Assembly: GCA_040307385.1 (NCBI GenBank)
Contig: JAWRJQ010000096.1
Span: 1 to 38,385, forward strand
Source: RUG721 sp040307385
GTDB taxonomy: Bacteria; Actinomycetota; Coriobacteriia; Coriobacteriales; Atopobiaceae
Length of the DNA: 38,385 nucleotides
Direction: 5' to 3'
Part shown: positions 24,547 to 32,617 of the stretch, piece after piece
Numbering within the stretch: the first letter of the stretch is position 1
Layout of the letters: the number at the start of each line of letters is the position of its first letter
Program-made: the position numbers and the translations under genes
Notes under the pieces: model-generated
Database searches by the model: none
Seen by the model: the letters and a program-made list of their open reading frames with translations, nothing else
What the model was told of the DNA's origin: nothing

Positions 24547-25923
24547 TTACTCGGCCGAAGCCTCGGCCTTCTTGCGGGCCTTCTTCATGTCGATGAGCAT
24601 GTACACGAAGCCGGCGATCCAGACGATGAGCATGCCAAGCGGCAGATAGTTGCCGTTCATGAAGTCGAGGAACTGGGAGATGGCATAGGTGAACCAAGGG
24701 CCGTCGATGGATGAGTTGGAGATGAGGCCGGCGGTGCCCATGGCATCGGCGGAAAGCGCGCCCGTGCTGAGGGCAAGCTCGGAGATGAACGGCGCGAAGG
24801 CGGTGCCCACGAGCAGGAAGATGGGGACGCCGATGGCGCAGAGGATGAGCATGCGGGGCAGGTTGCCCTTGGTGACCAGATACGCGGGAACGGCAAGGGC
24901 GATGTTCACGATGCCGGCGAAGGGCAGGATCTGGTTGTTGGGGAGGATGAAGGCGTAGAGAACCGTCAGGGGGATGGAGAAGATGACGGCGATCCAGATC
25001 TCGTTGGAGCCGCCCAGGAACGGCCAGTCGAGACCGACGACCAGCTCGCGACCTTCGAAGCGCTCATGCATGAAGGTGGAGATGGCCTCGGAGATCGGGG
25101 AAAGGGCCTCCATGAAGTACTTGGAGATGACCGGGAAGAGTACGAGGCACATGGCCGCCTGGACGCCGAGCTGGAGAATGGCGGCGATGTCGTACCCGCC
25201 GAGGATGCCGAAGAACACGCCCAGGATGAAGCCCAGCACGTGGTTCTCGGCGAAGATGCCGATCTTCTGGTGAAGCGCTTCCGCATCGGACTTGCCCCTG
25301 AGGCCGGGGATCTTGCGCAGGATCTTGTCGATGGGATAGAAGATGGCGGTGAGGAAGACCATCTTGTGGGTGCAGGTGACGCCGGGGATGCCCGTGAGCT
25401 CGAAGATCTCATCCTTGTAGTTGTCTGCAATCGTGAGCTCGAGGACGATCTGGATGGCTGCGATCACAAACGCGAGCAGCACGTTTCCGGTGAGGCCGAC
25501 GACGCCCACCGCCGTGAAGATCTTGCCCCACACGTTCCAGAGGTCGGCGTTGAAGCAGTCGGTCTTGTTCGCCATGAGCATGATGATGTTGATGACGATC
25601 ATCAGGGGGAACATGAGGATGGCGTAGGGCCACGACCATGCGATCGCCGACATCGTGGTCCAGCCGCCGTCGAGGATGGGCAGATCGATGCCGAGGTTGT
25701 TCAGCATCGCCTCGCCCACCGGGGAGATGATGCCGCTCATATAGGAGATGAGCATCGACATGCCGGTGAAGGCGACGCCGAGCAGCAGGCCGGATGAGAG
25801 GGCGTCGAGGGGCTTCATCCTCACGATGAGGCCCATGACGATCATGATGATGGGCACGAACACCGCCGCCCCAACAGAGCTGAGGAAGGCGTTGATCCAT
25901 GAACTAGCCGCACTTAAATCCAT
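24547..25923 (-). CDS. PTS IIC component, galactitol (GatC) family
   Basis: A 458-residue permease with about ten to eleven membrane segments. The region KPLDALSSGLLLGVAFTGM and the cytoplasmic TGIPGVTCTHKMV loop resemble GatC-family transporters, which carry galactitol and a range of pentoses and polyols. A basic tail (MKKARKKAEASAE) ends the protein. The ATG at 25923 sits 10 bases after AGGAG; the in-frame GTG at 25932 would leave one base and is rejected. It is transcribed with separate IIB and IIA genes upstream and the aldolase downstream, so its substrate should end up as a phosphorylated ketose or polyol. Confidence 0.9.
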   Translation of the reverse strand: MDLSAASSWINAFLSSVGAAVFVPIIMIVMGLIVRMKPLDALSSGLLLGVAFTGMSMLISYMSGIISPVGEAMLNNLGIDLPILDGGWTTMSAIAWSWPYAILMFPLMIVINIIMLMANKTDCFNADLWNVWGKIFTAVGVVGLTGNVLLAFVIAAIQIVLELTIADNYKDEIFELTGIPGVTCTHKMVFLTAIFYPIDKILRKIPGLRGKSDAEALHQKIGIFAENHVLGFILGVFFGILGGYDIAAILQLGVQAAMCLVLFPVISKYFMEALSPISEAISTFMHERFEGRELVVGLDWPFLGGSNEIWIAVIFSIPLTVLYAFILPNNQILPFAGIVNIALAVPAYLVTKGNLPRMLILCAIGVPIFLLVGTAFAPFISELALSTGALSADAMGTAGLISNSSIDGPWFTYAISQFLDFMNGNYLPLGMLIVWIAGFVYMLIDMKKARKKAEASAE

Positions 25924-25963
25924 ATAGCTCACACTCCTAAACTATCTATGTGCTCATGAAGTC

Positions 25964-25990
25964 AACCGCAGCGTCCCGTTCGCTGCGGTT
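25964..25990 (-). other. Intercistronic hairpin between IIB and IIC
   Basis: AACCGCAGCG (25964-25973) pairs perfectly with CGCTGCGGTT (25981-25990) around 7 bases. There is no T run in the direction of transcription, so it probably tunes mRNA stability between the small IIB gene and the permease gene. Confidence 0.45.
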
Positions 25991-26006
25991 TGAAACCGGG
26001 GTGCGC

Positions 26007-26297
26007 CTAGCCTTGATGAGCCTTGATGGCAGCCAGGAGCTTCTCGTAGGCCTGCTTCTGGCCGACGCCCGTCAAAAAGGCGATGCCGTCGATGACGGGG
26101 ATGTCGTACGTCTTCTTCTCGCGGACGATGGCGATGTAGGCGGCAGCGTCCTTGACGTAGCGATCGATGGACTTGAGGTCCACCGCTTCGACCTTCGCAT
26201 CGATCTTGTCGGCCGCGAGCATGCGGTTGACCTTCGATGCGATGGTCTGCGAGGTTGCAACGCCGCTGCCACAGGCAACGATAACCTTGACTGCCAT
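26007..26297 (-). CDS. PTS IIB component, galactitol (GatB) family
   Basis: A 96-residue phosphocarrier. VIVACGSGVATSQT carries the phosphorylated Cys9 in the P-loop typical of GatB/lactose-type IIB. The rest is a small alpha/beta fold ending in a helix. It relays phosphate from the IIA protein (gene 71 bases upstream) to the substrate in the GatC-like permease. AGGAGGAG is close before the ATG. Confidence 0.92.
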   Translation of the reverse strand: MAVKVIVACGSGVATSQTIASKVNRMLAADKIDAKVEAVDLKSIDRYVKDAAAYIAIVREKKTYDIPVIDGIAFLTGVGQKQAYEKLLAAIKAHQG

Positions 26298-26368
26298 AGG
26301 ATCTCCTCCTTTGCACTACGGGCCAGGCGTATCCCGACCCGTTCCAAAACCAACTCATGTCGCGCAGC

Positions 26369-26842
26369 CTAGTCGTGCGTCCATTCAAGCGAGAGGAACG
26401 CGTCGTAGAACTCATCGACGCTTGAGGCAGCGAATAGAGGCTCGACCCACGCGGGGCGCTGGAAGTTGTGCATCAGGATCTGCAGGAGCTCGATATGATC
26501 CTGCGGATCCTTGAAGCCGAGCATGACCACGAGCTTGACATCGAACGTGTGCTCGGGATCGGACATGTCGCCCCAGGGCACGGTGCCCTTCAGGCGGACG
26601 GGAGCGATGAACGGCTCGATGATCGCGCTGGCTTTGGTGTGGGGGATCGCGATGGGATAGGGCTCGACGGGGAGCGCGGTGGGGTATTCCGCCTCGCGCT
26701 GCTTGATGGTGGGAAGGTAGGTCTCGTTCACATACCCTAACTCGAGAAAGCGCCTGCCCATCTCATCGAAGACCTGTTCGTAGGAATCGACGTCGAGATC
26801 TACGACGGCAAGCTCCCGTTTGATCGCATCCTTGCCGAGCAT
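26369..26842 (-). CDS. PTS IIA component, fructose/galactitol type
   Basis: A 157-residue EIIA-2 protein. The motif YPIAIPHTKASAI carries the phosphorylated His68, preceded by TALPVEP, as in GatA. The following VMLGFKDPQDHIELLQILM block is also characteristic. It is the first gene of the operon, behind a 256-base leader with several palindromes and repeats. HPr is the expected donor; the product also may report PTS activity to the neighbouring regulator. Confidence 0.92.
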   Translation of the reverse strand: MLGKDAIKRELAVVDLDVDSYEQVFDEMGRRFLELGYVNETYLPTIKQREAEYPTALPVEPYPIAIPHTKASAIIEPFIAPVRLKGTVPWGDMSDPEHTFDVKLVVMLGFKDPQDHIELLQILMHNFQRPAWVEPLFAASSVDEFYDAFLSLEWTHD

Positions 26843-26871
26843 GGATCAATCACCACCCTCCGTCCCGTGTC

Positions 26872-26995
26872 CCGAAGCGTCGGCGCTTCGGATACCCGTT
26901 CGCTGGTGATTGTAACAATCACAATTTCTTCACACTAGGCGAAGATGCTTCACGCTCGAAGACGTGAGATTATGCTGGTCTAAGATGCTTCTCGC
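26872..26995 (-). promoter_or_regulatory. Control region of the PTS/aldolase/kinase operon
   Basis: Three elements lie between the activator gene and the IIA gene. The direct repeat AAGATGCTTC occurs at 26942-26951 and 26982-26991, exactly 40 bases apart, followed at equal distance by CGC in both. A palindrome GTGATTG-TAA-CAATCAC covers 26906-26922 and contains TTACAAT, a -10-like box on the minus strand. A hairpin CCGAAGCG/CGCTTCGG spans 26872-26891 in the likely leader. The repeats are good candidates for activator sites bound on one face of the DNA. The exact -35 and -10 are not certain. Confidence 0.5.
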
Positions 26996-27098
26996 AGATG
27001 TGAAATGAACTATACTAAGTTTATCCTCGGCATTTCTCGAAATATACCCGTTTCACCGCAGGTGGCAAGGATGGGCTGCATGCATTTTATGAAACGGA

Positions 27099-29204
27099 TT
27101 ACTTGAGTACCTGAAATTCGGTGCGCTCGATCACCAGGGCGGCCTCGGCGGGCGTCCGTGCCGCGCGCAGCTCCTCGAGGAAGGCATCGCCCTCCAAAGT
27201 CAGCATATCGAGGAGGTTGGCGAGCGCTTTGAGATGCATCTTCCGGTCGATCGCGGAGAGCGTGCAGACGAAATCGATGGGGTCGTTGTCCTCGCTGCCA
27301 AAGTTGACGGGCTCGCTGAGCCTGATCAGGCTCATCCCCATCTTGACGGTGCCGTTCTCCGGTGCGCTGTGCGAGAGCGCGAAGCCGGGCACCAGCACGC
27401 TGTAGGGCCCGAACCGCTCCATTCCATCGATGATGCTGCCGATATAGCGCTCCTCGATGTAGCCCATCTTGAGCAGCACCTGCGCGGATGCACGCACCGC
27501 ATCGCGCCAGTCGGCGCACGCGACGTCGAGGACGATGTGGCTCTCCGGCAGCAGCTGATGGAGATAGGGCGCCACGAGATCGTCCTCGATCTGCTGGAAC
27601 TCGTGGAAATAGCGCCTGACCTCGATACGGACCTCCTTGATGAGCTCCTCGTCCTCGGGAACGCGCGCCCGCAGGACCGGCTCGATCCTGTCGAGCACTC
27701 CCCGTGCGGTCAACTCCACCTCTTCGGAATCGCCGGGCATCACGGTTGGCTCGATCAGGGTGAGAAGATCGTGGACCAAGCGGTACTCCCGTTCCCGCAG
27801 CGGCAGGCCGACGACCACATGCTCGACGGGGCAGGCATCCAGCGGAACCGTGGAGATGACGAGATCAGCGTGGTAGCTTGCGATGTAGGGGATGTCGTGG
27901 GCGGGGATGACCTTGACGATCTTGATGTTGAAATGGTTCCTGAGCTCCTCGGCGAGCAGCTGGGAGGTGCCTATGCCGCCATCGCAGACCACCACGACGC
28001 GCGGCCGCGCGCGCCGTGCCCTGCGCCGCTCGAGCGCCGCGCAGAAGTGCAGGGCGATGTACATGATCTCGACGGGCACGATCGCCCGACCCGCATACCC
28101 CTCGAGCTGGGCGAGATTCTCCTCAACCGCCTCCCGCACGGCAGGGTGATCCTCGATCACCTCCGCAACCGCGCTGTTCTCGGGAAAGCGCGAGGGATCC
28201 GTCGAAAACATCGATCCCAGGTGATTGGAGAGGTATTCGAACAGGTCGTAGTCGCCGGTCAGATCGATGCCGATGCGTTCCGACACGCACCTGATGAAGG
28301 TGCGCGAGAGTTTTTGGACATGCATCTTCTCCGCATTGAACTGCGTGTCTCCCTGATAGCGCAGGGTCTGGCCGAGGCATGCGAACAGCAGCGCGTCGTC
28401 TTGCCCGAGATCGGCGGAGCAGTATTGGTTCACGAGCTCCACCGTTTCACGCTCGAAGGGGCCGATATCCTCGCCGAGGGGATCGACGGGGATCCCCTCC
28501 AAGCCGTCGAGGCGGTGACCGGTTTTGCTTCTGAACGCGCACAGGGTCAGGAGCTCGGCCTGGAGGCGGAAGGGGCGGTCGGGCATGAAGATGCCGTATG
28601 CGTGGCAGCGCTCGTTCAGGATCCGCTTGATCGTGGGTTCGTCATCGCTGAGGGCGGCGTTATCGGGCAGGGCGCGCCATTGGTCCACGATGGGCCCGCC
28701 CCGGGTGACGAAGGCATGCAGGAACGCGCGGCGCAGAGCCTCGCCGCCGCGCACCCTCACGCCTCGGCTGGGCTTCGATTCGACCTCCATGCCGGCGGCC
28801 CTGACGAGCCCCTTGACGCCGTCCAGATCGTTGAGGATGGTGGGTCGGCTGACCGACAGGATCTCGGCGATGTCGCCGAGCGTCATATAGCCGCCCGCGC
28901 CCACGAGAATCGCAGCCGCGAGCTCCTGCCGTTCCTCGCGAGACATCCGGTATATAAGGGCATCCTCCACAGGAAGCAGATCCTCGGCTCGGCCGAAGCC
29001 CTCGGGAAGCAGCAGCACGCCCTTGGGTCCGAATTCGACCGCACCCAAGGCGTTGCGCTCCAAGAAGGCGTTGAGCGCCTTTATGTCGCTCCGAATGGTT
29101 CGCTCGGTAACCTCGAGGTCGCGCGCAAGGTCAGAGAGGGTGCACGGAGCCGTGTCGTGCGACAGCCTCATAACGAGCTGAACCGTCCTGCGGTTCATTC
29201 CCAT
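27099..29204 (-). CDS. PRD-containing activator with HTH, EIIB-like and EIIA-like domains (BglG/LicR/MtlR type)
   Basis: A 701-residue regulator. Helix-turn-helix 1 is near 22-45 (CTLSDLARDLEVTERTIRSDI) and helix-turn-helix 2 near 106-127. PRD regions run from about 185 to 395, with His328 (SNHLG) and His386 (IALHFCAALERR) as likely phosphorylation sites. An EIIB-like domain has Cys407 (VVCDGGIGTSQ) and an EIIA-like domain has His612 (ALSHSAPENG). Such proteins are activators whose activity is set by PTS phosphorylation. The ATG at 29204 is chosen because GAGGGGG lies 6 bases upstream. It stands just before the galactitol-type PTS operon on the same strand and most likely activates it. Confidence 0.92.
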   Translation of the reverse strand: MGMNRRTVQLVMRLSHDTAPCTLSDLARDLEVTERTIRSDIKALNAFLERNALGAVEFGPKGVLLLPEGFGRAEDLLPVEDALIYRMSREERQELAAAILVGAGGYMTLGDIAEILSVSRPTILNDLDGVKGLVRAAGMEVESKPSRGVRVRGGEALRRAFLHAFVTRGGPIVDQWRALPDNAALSDDEPTIKRILNERCHAYGIFMPDRPFRLQAELLTLCAFRSKTGHRLDGLEGIPVDPLGEDIGPFERETVELVNQYCSADLGQDDALLFACLGQTLRYQGDTQFNAEKMHVQKLSRTFIRCVSERIGIDLTGDYDLFEYLSNHLGSMFSTDPSRFPENSAVAEVIEDHPAVREAVEENLAQLEGYAGRAIVPVEIMYIALHFCAALERRRARRARPRVVVVCDGGIGTSQLLAEELRNHFNIKIVKVIPAHDIPYIASYHADLVISTVPLDACPVEHVVVGLPLREREYRLVHDLLTLIEPTVMPGDSEEVELTARGVLDRIEPVLRARVPEDEELIKEVRIEVRRYFHEFQQIEDDLVAPYLHQLLPESHIVLDVACADWRDAVRASAQVLLKMGYIEERYIGSIIDGMERFGPYSVLVPGFALSHSAPENGTVKMGMSLIRLSEPVNFGSEDNDPIDFVCTLSAIDRKMHLKALANLLDMLTLEGDAFLEELRAARTPAEAALVIERTEFQVLK

Positions 29205-29388
29205 GAAACGCCCCCTCATCCGGTCGCCATACGATCATGATAGCCCGATTCACCGCCGTTCCTCCGTGGAGTATAGCAGGAGGAGCGTAGAAGGCGATGG
29301 CCTCCTGCGTGCGTTCGACGCCCGTCCGATCCCAGCTTGCAGGGGCTTCCCCGCACGTGACTGCGAGCGAGGAACCAAAAATGCACAC

Positions 29389-29514
29389 AATGCTGCAGAC
29401 TTTCGACCCGAACCGACCTTGGGCGCGATTTTAATGCAGAAACACTGCATATTCATCATGAATATGCAGTCTGTCGAACCGATACATGCTCGACTGCCGA
29501 AACTCTGCAGCATT
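29389..29514. repeat. Nested, partly mutually exclusive palindromes between xpt and the activator gene
   Basis: The 339-base gap 29205-29543 holds no gene. An outer inverted repeat pairs 29389-29407 with 29496-29514 (17 of 19 bases, including AATGCTGCAGA/TCTGCAGCATT). Inside it, CTGCATATTCAT (29445-29456) pairs perfectly with ATGAATATGCAG (29458-29469). CTGCAT (29445-29450) can alternatively pair with ATGCAG (29434-29439). The block is AT-richer than its neighbours. The rest of the gap, 29205-29388, shows nothing I can name. An A-rich tract at 29515-29525 (T-rich on the minus strand) follows the xpt stop. Confidence 0.65.
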
Positions 29515-29543
29515 AAAAGAAAAAACGGTTCACGGAGCAGAAG

Positions 29544-30119
29544 CTACGAACGGAACACGATCTTTCCGTCGTCGGACATCGACTCGATCGATGCCAAGGA
29601 TTCCACGCGGATGCCCTTCGCCCTGAACTCGTCGCCTCCCGCTTGGAAACACTTCTCCACGCATGCGGCCATGCCCACGACCTCGGCGCCGGACTGCTCG
29701 ACGAGATCGATGAGGCCGCGCAGGGCGCTGCCGTTCGCCAGAAAGTCGTCGATGATGAGCACCTTGTCGCCGATGCCCATGCAGTCGCGTGCCACGACCA
29801 CATGGTAGTCTTCGTTGTGCGTGAACGAATGGACGACGGTCATGTACACGGAGCCGTCCACGTTGGTGGTGCGGTGCTTCTTTGCAAAAATCACGGGCAC
29901 GCCCATAGCCATGCCCGCTGCCGCTGCAATCGCGATGCCGCTCGCCTCGATGGTGATGATCTTGCTCACGCCCGCATCCGCATACAGGGTTGCGATCTCG
30001 GCGGCCATGTCGCTGAGAAGCCGGGTGTCGATGCAGTGGTTGAGAAAGCTTCCAACCTTGAGAACCCCTCCGGGCAGAACCTTGCCATCCGCAAGAATAC
30101 GCTCTTCGAGTTGACGCAT
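29544..30119 (-). CDS. xpt: Xanthine phosphoribosyltransferase
   Basis: A 191-residue salvage enzyme that makes XMP from xanthine and PRPP. It matches the Xpt family in length (about 190) and in sequence: the start MRQLEERILADGKVLPGGVLKV, the middle ASGIAIA and AKKHRTTN, and the PRPP loop VLIIDDFLANG at 120-130. In bacilli xpt is controlled by a purine riboswitch; none is recognisable here. Instead a short hairpin (30166-30182) lies in the leader. A ribosome site GGAGG is about 9 bases upstream of the ATG. The Mur ligase gene ends 163 bases upstream on the same strand. Confidence 0.95.
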   Translation of the reverse strand: MRQLEERILADGKVLPGGVLKVGSFLNHCIDTRLLSDMAAEIATLYADAGVSKIITIEASGIAIAAAAGMAMGVPVIFAKKHRTTNVDGSVYMTVVHSFTHNEDYHVVVARDCMGIGDKVLIIDDFLANGSALRGLIDLVEQSGAEVVGMAACVEKCFQAGGDEFRAKGIRVESLASIESMSDDGKIVFRS

Positions 30120-30165
30120 GAAAACATCCTCCAGGTGCGTGAACCGTCAGGTCGATGTGGAGTAG

Positions 30166-30182
30166 CGCGGTTTTCAACCGCG
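30166..30182 (-). other. Small hairpin in the xpt leader
   Basis: CGCGGTT (30166-30172) pairs perfectly with AACCGCG (30176-30182) around 3 bases. There is no T run. It could end Mur ligase transcription weakly or be a leader element for xpt. Confidence 0.35.
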
Positions 30183-30282
30183 TGGTTTCACATCACGATA
30201 CTAGATCATATGCGGACCGCGGAGCAGCGCAAACGGGAGGTTGTAAGCAATTACGTAACATTTCTCCGCAGGGAGAGCGCCC

Positions 30283-31830
30283 TCATCGGCGCGCGGCGTC
30301 ACGCTCCCGCAGCACACGCTCGAGGATCGTCCTATCGTCCTCGCAGGGCTCGAACCCCTGCGCGCGGAGCATGAGCGTCTCGCTGCCCTTGCCCAGCACG
30401 CACGCGAGCGCCTCGACGCCCTCCTTTGCCCACGCATCGCACACCTCCACAGCACGGCGGATGGCTTGGACGCGATCCTGCTCAAGCTCTACCGCAGAGC
30501 CCTCGGGGGTTGCGGCGAGCATCCCCTCGAAGATCTGGGAGATGGGCTCGGCCCCCGGATCGTCTTCGGTATAGATGCACAGGTCGGAGACGGCGCAGGC
30601 TATGGGCGGCATCTGAACGCGACGCTCCAAACCCTTCACGCCGGTGCATCCGAAGACCGACACGATGCGGCGTTCGGGATACTCCGTGCGCACCGACTCG
30701 AAGAACTTCTGGAAGCTCTGCCCGTTGTGGGCGAAATCGACGATGCCCACGATGTCGCCGCTCGCGCTGGAGATGCGCTCCATGCGGCCGGGAATGCGCG
30801 TGGCATACAGTCCCGCACGGATCTGAGCTTGGGTTGCACCGAGCATCTGGGCGAGCGCGATGGCGCACAAGGCGTTGTCCACATTGAAGATACCGGGAAT
30901 GCCCAGGCGCATCTCCCCCGTCCAGTCGGGAGTATGCGCAATGAACTCCAGCCCCTCCGGGCCGGGCGTGATGTCGGTTGCCCAATAATCGGCCCCCGAT
31001 CCGGGGGGTCCGAAGGTGCGCAGGTCGCCGACGGTGCGCGCGGCCTCGAGGATCCGGTCGATATGCTCGGTGTCGAGACCGATCACCGCCCGCTTGCAGG
31101 CGCTGAGGATGCGCAGCTTGGACTCGATATAGTCATCCAACGTGGGATGCTCGATCGGCGAGATATGGTCGCGACCGATGTTGGTGATGGCGGCGATGTC
31201 GAAGGCGAGCCCCTCCACGCGCCCGTACTTGAGCCCCTGGCTGGAGACCTCCATCACCATGGTGAGCCCGTTGTCGGCGGCGTTGGCCAGGCGATGCCAG
31301 AGCTCGGGAGCCTCGGGCGTGGTGTTCGGGCTCTCGCCGCCTTCCACGCCGTCGAAGAACTCGACGGAGCCGAGCAGGGCGGCATGGCTGCCGGGCACGC
31401 CGTCATCCAGGATGGAGCGCAGCATGTAGGTGGTCGTGGTCTTGCCCTTCGAGCCGGTCACGCCCACGATGCGCAGGCGATGCTCCGGACGTCCCCAGCA
31501 GAGGCTCGCGATGTGCGGCATGGCGGCGCGGATATCGCCCACCACGAGCTGAGGTACCCCGGGCGCAACATGGGCGAGCTCGTCTGCGATAGCCTCCTCG
31601 CACGCGAAGGCGACCGCGCCCCGCTCCACGGCTGCGGTGAGGAACGCCGGTCGGAACGCCGCGCCCTTGCAGATGAACACGTTGCCGGGGATAACCGCGC
31701 GCGAATCGTGCGCGGCACCGCGTATCTCGGGATTGGCGGGCGCGTGGGCGCTCGTGACGGGCGACCGGGGCGACAGCATGCCGAGCTGCTCGAGAACGGC
31801 GGCAAGCTGGCGCACATCGACCTGTTCCAT
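30283..31830 (-). CDS. Mur ligase of the MurE family
   Basis: A 515-residue ATP-dependent ligase with the three-domain Mur layout. The N-terminal domain contains HDSRAVIPGNVF and FICKGA. The ATP loop is VTGSKGKTTTTYM (124-136), followed by NTTPEAPELWHRLANAADNG, EVSSQGLKYGRV and TNIGRDHISPIEH. The C-terminal domain has IVDFAHNGQSF. MurE adds the third residue (meso-diaminopimelate or L-Lys) to UDP-MurNAc-L-Ala-D-Glu. The specificity segment reads TEDDPGAEP (about 420-428) rather than the diaminopimelate motif DNPR, so a Lys- or other-specific enzyme, or a MurE paralogue, is likely. It follows the SGNH gene after 82 bases. Confidence 0.85.
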   Translation of the reverse strand: MEQVDVRQLAAVLEQLGMLSPRSPVTSAHAPANPEIRGAAHDSRAVIPGNVFICKGAAFRPAFLTAAVERGAVAFACEEAIADELAHVAPGVPQLVVGDIRAAMPHIASLCWGRPEHRLRIVGVTGSKGKTTTTYMLRSILDDGVPGSHAALLGSVEFFDGVEGGESPNTTPEAPELWHRLANAADNGLTMVMEVSSQGLKYGRVEGLAFDIAAITNIGRDHISPIEHPTLDDYIESKLRILSACKRAVIGLDTEHIDRILEAARTVGDLRTFGPPGSGADYWATDITPGPEGLEFIAHTPDWTGEMRLGIPGIFNVDNALCAIALAQMLGATQAQIRAGLYATRIPGRMERISSASGDIVGIVDFAHNGQSFQKFFESVRTEYPERRIVSVFGCTGVKGLERRVQMPPIACAVSDLCIYTEDDPGAEPISQIFEGMLAATPEGSAVELEQDRVQAIRRAVEVCDAWAKEGVEALACVLGKGSETLMLRAQGFEPCEDDRTILERVLRERDAARR

Positions 31831-31912
31831 AGCGGCGCTGCCACCCTTCGTTCTCGCGCGGTGCCTCGGCCCCGCTTCGCCCTTCTCGTGAACCTATGAT
31901 AAAGCTTTTACG

Positions 31913-32617
31913 TCACGCGTCTCGCCGACACGAGCGCAGCGCTTCCTCCACCGCAGCCGCGATGGCGGCATTGCCCTCCGCATTGGGGTGCAGGCCGTCG
32001 TCGAACCATTCGGGGTGATCCGCGGTGAGCGCGTGCAGGTCGACGATGCACGCCCCCGCATGCTGCGCAACGCGTTCGAGGGCGGGTATCGCCTCGTCCG
32101 CCAGGCGCGCATCTGCCTCGGAGCTTGCATGGATCGCGGGAGGGAGCATGACGATAACCTGCGGCGCGCCGGGCTTTGCCCGGATCTTCTCCACGAGTTC
32201 CCGATAATCCCGCTCGAACACCTCCGCGCTCCACGCGGCGTCGCACACGTCGTTGGTGCCGAGCATGACGATGACGATCTCCTCTTCCACCTCCCAGAAC
32301 TCGACCGCCCGCAGGGTCTCCTCCCAGGGGTAATGCCCGTCCGCACGCACGCATGCTCCCGAAACGCCGAAGTTGGCGACCCGGCTCCCCTCCGGCAGAG
32401 CATCTGCCACCAGCGAAACCCAGCACTCCTCCGCGCGATCGGCGAGCCCGAAGCCGTAGGTGATGGAGTCCCCCACGCAGGAGATGCGCAAGGGATCCGC
32501 CTGGGGCGCAGGCTCCTTGGCGCCGCAGCCGGCAAGAAGCACGGCGAGCGCGGCGACGATCGACCCGACGGCGAGCATCGCGCGTACCCGCACGGTGGTT
32601 CGGCCGCCCCTAGCCAC
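31913..32617 (-). CDS. SGNH/GDSL-family hydrolase, predicted lipoprotein
   Basis: A 234-residue secreted esterase-type enzyme. A GTG start at 32617 gives a classical lipoprotein signal: basic MARGGRTTVRVR, a hydrophobic stretch, and the lipobox LLAGC with Cys31. Block I is CVGDSITYG (nucleophile Ser), block III is LGTNDVC and block V is DGLHPN (catalytic Asp and His). Substrates of such proteins include acetylated sugars and lipids; none can be chosen here. The GTG overlaps the stop of the upstream SDR gene by 8 bases. An inner ATG at 32578 would cut off the basic part of the signal. Confidence 0.85.
   Translation of the reverse strand: MARGGRTTVRVRAMLAVGSIVAALAVLLAGCGAKEPAPQADPLRISCVGDSITYGFGLADRAEECWVSLVADALPEGSRVANFGVSGACVRADGHYPWEETLRAVEFWEVEEEIVIVMLGTNDVCDAAWSAEVFERDYRELVEKIRAKPGAPQVIVMLPPAIHASSEADARLADEAIPALERVAQHAGACIVDLHALTADHPEWFDDGLHPNAEGNAAIAAAVEEALRSCRRDA

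Noticed and set aside
27234..29240. A 668-codon plus-strand open frame
   Set aside because: Antisense to the PRD activator, whose domains and motifs are unmistakable.
30120..30282. Purine riboswitch before xpt
   Set aside because: The conserved loop sequences and junction of the purine aptamer are not present; only a 7-base hairpin is seen.
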